Assembly (NCBI GenBank): GCA_030762895.1
Contig: JAUPTC010000143.1
Coordinates: 1 to 64,000 of the forward strand
Source: Sophora flavescens
Taxonomy: Eukaryota > Streptophyta > Magnoliopsida > Fabales > Fabaceae
Direction: 5' to 3'
Length of the DNA: 64,000 nucleotides
Positions 56,263-64,000 of this stretch are shown here, piece after piece. Position 1 is the stretch's first letter. Each line of letters opens with the position of its first letter. Both the position numbers and the translations under genes were made by a program. Below the pieces are notes generated by a model, which ran no database searches, was not told the DNA's origin, and was given only the letters and a program-made list of their open reading frames with translations.

Positions 56263-56394
56263 AAAATCTTTTAAAATATCTTTGTTTCAAACTTAACGAA
56301 TCATATTTAAATGCATACTTATGTTATTTTAATATTTAATATTAATAAGAAGGTTCATAGTACATATCAAAATATTTTTGGGAGTCACTTTTTA

Positions 56395-56580
56395 GACTAA
56401 TGCTATTGCTGTGGTGAATTATGTCATAGGAGGTTTCTTCATCCAACCTCAATTTAAATCTCTTTTGGAACATATTAAGTTCCTTCTTCGACAAAGTGAT
56501 TGGCAGGCTTCTTTGCAGTATTCTTTTAGAGAATCCAACAAACGTGCAGATTTCTTAGTGTGTTTGGTTCCACTTTTTCC
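56395..56580 (+). pseudogene. LINE RNase H fragment
   Basis: TNAIAVVNYVIGGFFIQPQF and SLQYSFRESNKRADFLVC read like the final RNase H helix (a RE-x-N-x-x-AD motif) of a different LINE. It is short and ends in a MITE-like repeat. Confidence 0.5.
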
Positions 56581-57300
56581 TCACCTTGAACGTGCGTTTT
56601 TTTTTGGGTCAAACGTGAAAAAATGGTTGACCTAGATGTTTGGATGGAGTGTGGAAACGTTATTCAGTGTGTCAAAATCACGTTTTAGTTGAAGCTCCCT
56701 TGGTTACCTTCTGAGTTTGCCGAAATCGATTTCCCATCTGAGCTAAGGTATGTTCTCCTATTTACCCTTCTCATTGTTCCTTCTCCACTGCGTTTTTGTT
56801 GCAGCTTCGAATCTATTTTTGAGTTCCTTTTGTATTGTGTTTTTGTCTCCCTACAATTGCTAGGATTAAATATGAGGAAGAAGGCTGATGGAGAAGAAAA
56901 GGGATTATCCGGAGCATGGGTCAAAAAATGGGCCTAGGAAAAAAATGAACATGAAGGACAGTTTTGACCCAAGTTATGCATAATTAATCTTAGAAAATGG
57001 GCCCATGATGAAAAAGAGGGATTTCACGTCAATGTTGTTGCCACAGGAGGAAAGGAATGAACGCAATTTGCTTTATATAATATATATATTTATATATTAA
57101 AACCCATTTTAGTAATTATACACCCAAAAGCAATTTTGATCCAAATTATCCAAACAACATGAATTGATAAAAATTACTTTTTGATTAATATACCCAAACA
57201 TATATCACTTCACTTTCAACTCACTTTTAACCAAAATCAATTCTACAAAATCAATTTTATTTAGAATCACGTTTATTAAACGCTCATCCAAACACACACT
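56560..57300. repeat. MITE-like element A
   Basis: It begins near GTGTGTTTGGTTCC and ends CTCATCCAAACACACACTTAC, inverted with respect to each other. The last about 140 bp (CACTTTCAACTCACTTTTAA through CGCTCATCCAAACACACA) are shared with element B next to it. Interior open frames (56689-56937) are not recognisable. Confidence 0.45.
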
Positions 57301-57626
57301 TACTGTGTGCTTCGTTTCACGTTAAAAACCTCTAGAATTGATTATGTTCTCTGTCAAACAGGATTTTAGTAAAAATGAGATGTTTGGTTACTGTCAGGAA
57401 AAATTGATTTTGCCTCTAGAAGCGATTCTAACTAGAAGATATAAAAAGTAATTTTTGAGTTGAGTTGAAAATTTTATACTAAGTTTTACATCAAATGCTT
57501 TCAAAATAAAAACATTCAAACATAAATCACTTTACTTCAAACTCAATTCTAACCAAATCAATTTTACAAAATCAATTACATTCAAAATCACTTTTATGAA
57601 ATGCTCATCCAAACACACTCTTAGTT
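57301..57626. repeat. MITE-like element B
   Basis: It starts ACTGTGTGCTTCGTTTCACG and ends ATGCTCATCCAAACACACTC, imperfect inverted ends. Its right end matches element A. It is AT-rich and non-coding. The target duplication is unclear. Confidence 0.45.
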
Positions 57627-57664
57627 AGGAATGGCTTTGATGCTCCTATGCAAGTTCATATAAT

Positions 57665-58086
57665 TAGAGCTGTCAAAATGGGTTAGAACCCGTGAGCCAA
57701 CCGGGCTCAACCCGACTCAACAGTGGGTTGGGTTGGCAAAAATTTGACTCATTTAAACCCTGAGTTATTTTGACCCGGTTCACCCAGGGTTGGGTGGATT
57801 CAACCCAAGGTGAGCCGAGTTGGCTCACGGGTTGTACCGTTTTTTTATTTAAAAAAATAATTCACAGCATCCACTTATTGTTAACCGAAACTATTAGAAA
57901 GTAAAAGTTTAATATGTTTCTCAGACCTATTTCTATTTTTCTAGTTTTGTTTAAATAAAAGTGAGCCAACCCGCATAACTCACCAACCTGTGGTGGGTTG
58001 AGCTGGGTTGGCTATTACCTGACTCACTTGTGAGCCGAATTGGATTTACCTACTTTTACTCGAGTTGGCCTATTTTAACAGTTTAA
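57665..58086. mobile_element. Non-autonomous hAT-like element, degenerate
   Basis: The ends TAGAGCTGTCAAAATGGG and CCTATTTTAACAGTTTAA are imperfect inverted repeats. The interior is dense in GGGTTGGG/CAACCC and GAGCCAACC. The flanking octamers CATATAAT and TAGCTAAT match at only five of eight bases, so the insertion is old. Related sequence lies near 8600-8795. Confidence 0.55.
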
Positions 58087-58195
58087 TAGCTAATTATGTT
58101 AATTCTTTATTGGAAATTTTTGTAAACAATGATGGAAGTGAGTGCTTTACCCCTCAGTTTGTTAATTTTTGTAAAAATGTAACGGATTGGACATA

Positions 58196-58330
58196 ACAAG
58201 AATAGTTGTCCCATGTTTGATTTATAAAATGGTCAGAAGACAAAACAAAAAGTGAGATAAGGGATATCACAAAAACCCGAATTCTTGTTATTCACTAAAT
58301 CATGGGATAACTATTTGTATCATGAGCCAA
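58196..58330. repeat. Short MITE-like inverted repeat
   Basis: AAGAATAGTTGTCCCATG (about 58198) and CATGGGATAACTATTTGT (about 58302) form inverted ends around about 85 bp of non-coding DNA. Confidence 0.4.
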
Positions 58331-58439
58331 GTACCTAAAAAACAAAAACACCCTTTACTATTTAATAATTATGCTCTCTCTCTCCCCCTCCCTCCATCTC
58401 TTTCTATCGTTACGTAGTGTACCAAAGTACTACCTTAGT

Positions 58440-61400
58440 CTAAAATAAACCTGATATGTTTGTAAGGGTGAGTTTCCAATATATAAGTTTTAATAAGACA
58501 ACCCCATGCACGACTCTCAAATAGCATATACCAAATATTCACAATATAATAACATTAATTCAAACAGTAGAATGATTTAATTCACAGGGCTTCATTCCCG
58601 GCAGTCATCGTCATTTTATAAAAATGCATGACACTTCTATGTTCAATCTCTAATTTGATACCTAATCTCCGGAGATCCCACAACTTTCTGTTTCGTTTCA
58701 AGCTGATCAGGCTCGCACATGGCGCATTATAAAAACGAACAAAACAATGCCCAAGAAAATCAATGGTGCACATCCCCATTCCCGATAGGATGTTCATGCA
58801 AAGCAATGACACTATTTCCCCATTCCAGTTAGGAAATAGCCGCACACATATTCAATCTGGACACACAGTCCTATAAATTTGGACACACAGTCCTATCAAT
58901 TTGGACACACAGTCCTATGAAAGATACATTGATCCACTCCTTAACTCAATGATCATCATCACCTGACACGTCTGCCATATACATTGATCCACTCTAGATT
59001 CAATGCCATTGAATGCATGAGAAAAACTTTTATTCTCGTTTTGTTTTCTTTGTCGTAATAATCTTTCCTTGTCGAAGCACAAAGCTTAGCGACTATGCTT
59101 AATCTTTTTAATTAAGACTTTTCACTTTCAACAAATACAGGACACACGTCCAAATCTTTTAATCTCAACACAGGACACACAAGTCGAATGCTCAATCACG
59201 AGGCCTTTAAACCGATGCACCAGTTTTAGGCTCACGGATATGGAATTCACACTTTCCACATCAATTTAGGACACACGGTCCAAAAACAAAAACTTTGCGA
59301 GGACACTCCGCCCCATGACACAGATCCTTGATCTACGTGTTCTTACAACACTAGAACCCCGACGTCTCCGTTTATAGGCTTATTTATCCGCTTGTAAAAC
59401 ATTTCGCAAAGTGAAAATCAAATACAAAACAACAGCTCCGAAAACTTATCCAAGTTTAACGGAATAATTTCACTGAATAAAATATTTTTACAGAAATCCT
59501 TTTTCTGTTAAAACGTTGATAAAATCCGAAAATCATTGATAAATCTCTTTATTTCCAATTGTTTCACTTCAAAAATTATTTCTCAATAAATTTCAACTAA
59601 AAAAATTTAATAATTAAATTTCGAATATTTAAATAAATAAATGTTTAATATTTAATAATATTAAATAAATAATATTAAATAACTTGTATCATTTCTCTGT
59701 CAGAAGTAATTGTTACGATTTCGCTATAAACATTATTTTCAGAACTTAATCACTTTAAATAACATTTTATAATAAAATTGAATTTATTAAATAAAAATTA
59801 GAGCCTGTGAAAAAATTTCACGGTTTCGCCCTTACTATGGCTTATTTACACTGTTTCCACAAAATATTATTAAAATACTAATTTTTTTTCATTTTTCTCA
59901 AAATCTCCCAAATTAATCCCTCTGATTAATTATCCAAGCTTATTAAGTTTTTTATCCTTAAATAAAATTTTTAACACTGACCAATGTCAGGTTACTCAGT
60001 TCAACACTCAACAACAGATAAATTCCAATCATATAATAGCATGGCATATATCAATTCATGACATGCATCACAATTATAATATAAACAATTAATCATAATC
60101 ATGTAAGTCCACACATCACATCAATTCAATTACTCAGATAAACATCACATCAATTCAATTACTCAGATAAACATAACATCAATCTAGAAATTAATAGTAA
60201 ACAGTGTAATATAATAAAGTATTTCATACAGAAAATTAATAAATGACTCAACAAATAAGCATGAGATTATCTTAAACTCCTCAGGCATACCCCCTTACCT
60301 CTTGAAGACTACACTATAGTTTCTGTTAATCTCCCGAACTCGATCCGATTGCTCTTCGTCAGTGTAAATCAGCTAACTCAGTTGTTTCCTTCAAACGAAT
60401 CGCAACCAAAATAAATCAAATCAAACAACAATACACTTGGCTCATGAAGGTTAGGGTTCGGCTTCAACCAATTATCTAGGTTAGGAGAATCAAAATTTGG
60501 TTAACTTAAGGATTAATGATCCATAAGTTACTTAAGCAATGATTAATCACTTTAACCATGATTATGAACCAAGAACATGAACTAAACTCATCTAGTTATA
60601 AGAACTAGGGTTCGGCTTTCTCTAGATTTTTAGGTTAGAAATTTTAAAATTTCATCAACTCTTGGATTAAATCAACATACAAAGCATAGAGTTGGATTCA
60701 AGTGTTACAAACAACTTTTGAATCACAAACCCATCAAGTGCTCATACCTAGGGTTTCGTTTTTTTAAGAAACAAATAGGCTCAAGTTTGATTTTTGATCT
60801 TCTATATACTTAAATACAAGAACTATCAAGATATAATCATGAATCAAGACATGAAATTGAAACAAAACCTAAGAACACAACTTTGACCTAGATTCGGCCA
60901 TGACCAGAAATTAGGGAAAGAAATTTCTCATGATCTTATGCTTCTAGATGATGAAAATAGAGATGATTATAAGATCATAGCAATTGGTTTCATGTCAAAA
61001 GGATTTTTCTAGAATTAGTTATGAATATTTGAATCTAGTTCCATGAATCTACAAAAGTTGTGAAGAGAAATGATTTAAATGACAAGAAAAGAGGTTGTTA
61101 CCTCTTGATGATTCAAGGAAATAATGATTTGGATTATGTTCTTCACAAATTTCTCATGGTGTTCTTGAGAAACTTAAGGAAGAAGATGAACATGATGAGG
61201 GTTTAGAACAGTTTTAGTATTTTGGGTAGATCTCTCAACATACTTGTCCGTTTTGGATGATCTTTATGTCGTTGGAAATAAGAGAGAAATATTAACAACT
61301 TTCATGTTGAAAGTTTTTCGAGATTCAGAATAGAAAATGGTCAGAATTGCTAGGCAATATCTGACGAATTATGAACACTTTGAATGTTCTTGAAGTTCTT

Positions 61401-62042
61401 AAGGCAAACTAATAACTTGAAGAAATGGAAAATGGAAGAAAATTCCCAAATGATGAAGACAAGTTGGAGCCATGAGTTTTGGGTAAGGTTTGGTCAAATT
61501 TTCCAATGGCATGGCTTGTAATTGTCATAAAAAGACAAGGGCAAAATGGTCATTTCATAGCAAAAATTCACTTTGTCATAAATGTGCCATTATGACTTGG
61601 ATAAGCTAGTCATAAATGCTCGTCAAGTCGGTCAAATCCATCATCTCAGCTCCGTTGCCGACACCGGGTTCATCTGGCGCAGCTTTTCCTAGAGATATCT
61701 CAACGTATACGCCCGCAACAAATATAATATTTTAATTTTTTTACCAAAATTTTCAAAACTTCCAATATCGTAGTAAATACGATAAAAATATTTTTCATCT
61801 CGTTCACGAGTTAAAATTAGGTCTTCTGAGCAGTAAACTTTTACTGTCAGTGAAAACACAGAAAACGCAGACCGGTTTCCGTCTGAATTTTCAACCAAAA
61901 ACTTCCTCGTAACCTTATGAAAATAAGTATAAGAAGGAAATGACCTTGGTTTATCCAAAATCATTTTCTAAGTCTCGGATAAAAATATATATTTATATAT
62001 TTATTACCGATATTACAAAGCAGCGAAAATCAGGGTGTTACA
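58440..62042 (-). mobile_element. 3' LTR of Tekay-like element no. 3 (minus strand)
   Basis: On the minus strand the LTR starts TGTAACACCCTGATTTTC at 62042, right after GGGGTAGTAA. It shares with Tekay LTR no. 2 the phrase TTTACTGCTCAGAAGACCTA (about 61815-61840; TTTACTGAGCAGAAAACCTA there) and GTGAACGAGA. The other end is not resolved: LTR-like phrases continue to about 58440. Three tandem copies of a 26-bp GGACACACAGTCCTAT unit lie at about 58857-58920. Confidence 0.65.
58857..58920. repeat. Three tandem copies of a 26-bp unit
   Basis: TTGGACACACAGTCCTAT recurs three times with AAAT/CAAT spacers. Single copies of GGACACAC also occur at about 59150, 59173 and 59268. It is part of the Tekay-like LTR no. 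3. Confidence 0.8.
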
Positions 62043-63335
62043 TTACTACCCCACTAAAAAAAATTTCGTCCTCGAAACCAAACAGGATTTTGTAATCTCC
62101 TCTTAACCTTAAGATTTTACGTTGCCCTCCACATCACTTCTTTCCTCTTATTCTATATTCCATAACACAATTCATTCTTATGTCATTTCTATATATTCGT
62201 ACTATCCTCAAAATTTCATCAGAGTTTATCACACTCCAAAAACAAAATCAAAACTTAATCACTTTTGTTATCAACATGGTTCCACCAAAAACCTTACTCA
62301 AATCATCTAACTCTGAATATTATCACTAATATCAACAATATCTACACAGCACCACGTATCAACTCCCTACTCAAAATATTTAACTATAGTCTTAGTTTCT
62401 CTCGATTATAATTCACCACTCCAAATTTGATATTACCTAACACACCTCATCCTCAAAATAACTTCATTGTATATCTTAATGCAATTAAACCAAAAGGAAT
62501 TATAGAATAGAATGATCTAATCCTTAACTTTCGAACTTTTCTAGCAACTTAATTTTACTCAAGAACTTTTCTTTTCCGTTCACGTTCAACTTAGGTAACA
62601 CTACCATAGACATCTTTTCGTGATTTCTTCCAATCATACGATTAAATCTTAGAGATGATCTTTTTATCATTATCCTAGCTCCTTTAGGAAACTCTACCTC
62701 GATCATAACAAAATATACCAAAATCATCTTACTTACTGATCTTACTTCTGAAAATTCTCAGATTACTAATCACATCTACACCTCAATAAAAATCCGTTCA
62801 CCTCTTGTCATGCTTAGGTATTACACTTACTCTCAGCTAACCTTCTAAAGATCAATTTCTTTCTTACTTATCCATCTATCTTAGGATGATAAGTTGAATA
62901 TTAACTTCAACTTGGTTCTTAACGCTAGGTGTAACCTTAGCCCAACACTCAAAGTAAGCCTTGCTCAGAATGATGTTGGAAAATTATTTATCACGTTGGA
63001 TCAGTCCTCTAATACATACCTCTGTTAGTTTTTCCATTACACCGTGGGCCTAAGCAGTAAAAAGATGTCGACTCCGTCAACCTACTCACAATAATCTGAA
63101 AAGAGGTTTCCAAGACAACAAATTTCTTGATTTTGCTTTCACAAGAAAGCACAAAGAATAATTTGACCATTCTGAAAGATACAAGTGTCCAATATGTAAA
63201 AAGATTCTTCAATAGGTTCGTGAGTGTAAAAATGCATGGCCAATACATGTTTACAAACATGACTCTAATAAAGTTTCTTCCTTCACAAGAACTTTACTAT
63301 ACAACGATTTAAAAGAACATCAGTCCGACAAAAAT

Positions 63336-63615
63336 TTAGACTGGATCACTTCCACCAAAAGTAAAAGTGAATTGACTAAGTCTCATCAAGAAACTTATTT
63401 TATCATGAAAGTATCTATCCTGAACAAAATAGGATAGTTCCCATATATAAAATTTCACAAAAATTGGTTCAGCAGGGGGTTTTGAAACGATCACATCATA
63501 TGATAAGGAATAAACAGACAACTCAAATGTTTCACACAATCTATTGAGAAAAGAAAAAAAATTGCATCGCACCTGAATTTAAAAGTTCAATTAAAGGATT
63601 ACCAGTGATGTCAAA
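63336..63615 (-). pseudogene. Tekay no. 3 protease remnant
   Basis: After GNPLIELLNSGA (family: A-L-I-D-T/S-G-A, so the catalytic Asp is replaced here) come CETFELSVYSLSYDVIVSKP and PLAEP-like sequence. The order after gag fits the gypsy protease. The lost active-site Asp and stops mean it is inactive. Confidence 0.5.
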
Positions 63616-63621
63616 ACTACC

Positions 63622-64000
63622 TTAAAAGAGATCGTCAGAATTTGAAACTTCGGTACCACTCATGGTATAAACTCTCCCCTTAGTCGTTGGTTTATTGGTT
63701 CTTGTCTTATTAACAACTGGTCCACGCCTTGGTGCATTACAATCCTTTGATAAGTGTCCTATTTGATCACAATTGAAACATTTCTTTTCTTTAAAAGGGC
63801 AGTCATCTGCCATGTAATTTGGATCTCCACATTTGAATCATCTCCTGCCTTGACCTTGGCTTTGGTTCCTTTGGCCTCTAGTACCTGATGCAGAAATAAT
63901 TGGACGATATAATTGTTGGTTCTGGTCATTTCTCGATGGTCGGAAATATGGTTTTCTCTGGATTTGCTTCTCCTCCTGATTCAGATTTTGAAACTAGTTC
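63622..64000 (-). pseudogene. Tekay no. 3 gag C-terminus with zinc knuckle
   Basis: The 63-residue open end has MADDCPFKEKK, then a complete CCHC knuckle CFNCDQIGHLSKDC (63739-63780), and KGRVYTMSGTEVSNSDDL, the linker to the protease. Upstream a first knuckle is spoiled: TGA stands for its first Cys and Tyr for its His. The gag frame continues off the window with stops. Confidence 0.75.

Larger units (their letters stand above)
62043..64000 (-). mobile_element. Internal region of Tekay-like element no. 3 (minus strand, partial)
   Basis: Order on the minus strand: gag end (64000-63622), protease (about 63610-63336), then about 1.2 kb of heavily decayed pol and the polypurine tract (62043-62053). 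In the decayed part an integrase-like TKLKL..YHPK-like stretch can be read in shifting frames near 62880. The intact distance is far too short for a full pol, so large deletions occurred. The 5' part lies beyond the window. Confidence 0.65.

Noticed and set aside
58857..58920. Regular repeats that might suggest a CRISPR-like array
   Set aside because: Eukaryotic LTR sequence; spacers are only a few bases, with no unique spacers.

Overview
The window is a stretch of plant nuclear DNA, AT-rich and almost wholly made of transposable elements in several layers of nesting. Plant-type LINEs, Sirevirus-like Ty1/copia, Tekay/Del-like and Athila-like Ty3/gypsy, a Tat/Ogre-like LTR and CACTA and hAT elements together suggest a eudicot, most likely a legume; the species cannot be fixed from sequence alone. 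No intact host gene was recognised. Two short host-gene relics are visible: the C-terminal exons of cytosolic ribosomal protein eS12 (about 4.46-4.66 kb) and the end of the helicase core of a DEAD-box RNA helicase (about 8.82-9.05 kb), both damaged.

Layout. 1-3.1 kb: 3' end of a Tat/Ogre-like retrotransposon, with two tandem-repeat arrays, a purine tract and an LTR. 3.1-5.1 kb: two CACTA-type termini around the eS12 relic. 5.26-8.57 kb: a minus-strand, 5'-truncated, broken LINE. 8.6-13.7 kb: small repeats, the helicase relic, a second Tat-like LTR piece, a clean 624-bp hAT-like element with an 8-bp target duplication, and about 2 kb with nothing recognisable.

13.7-55.3 kb is one nested complex. 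A Sirevirus-like copia element (5' LTR 13879-15211) has been opened three times: its gag by a Tekay-like chromovirus (15472-26527), the boundary between its reverse transcriptase and RNase H by a young Athila-like element carrying only gag and protease (30619-38132, perfect GAATC duplication), and its envelope-position gene by a second Tekay-like element (about 39069-53446). The 3' LTR of that last element was in turn hit by a 4931-bp CACTA transposon (47908-52838, ATT duplication); the element's own 5' LTR preserves the empty site. The copia element has lost its 3' LTR and runs into LINE RNase H sequence.

55.3-58.4 kb: LINE 3' ends and small hAT/MITE-like repeats. 58.4-64.0 kb: a third Tekay-like element on the minus strand (3' LTR, eroded pol, protease and gag) running off the window.

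Most coding regions are pseudogenes. The best-preserved are gag and protease of the Athila-like element (open apart from one stop between them), the integrase of the second Tekay-like element and the copia reverse transcriptase. Nothing here clearly works as a new multi-gene system. The most notable structures are the nest itself, the gag-only element with its arrays of palindromes, and the CACTA insertion with its preserved empty site.
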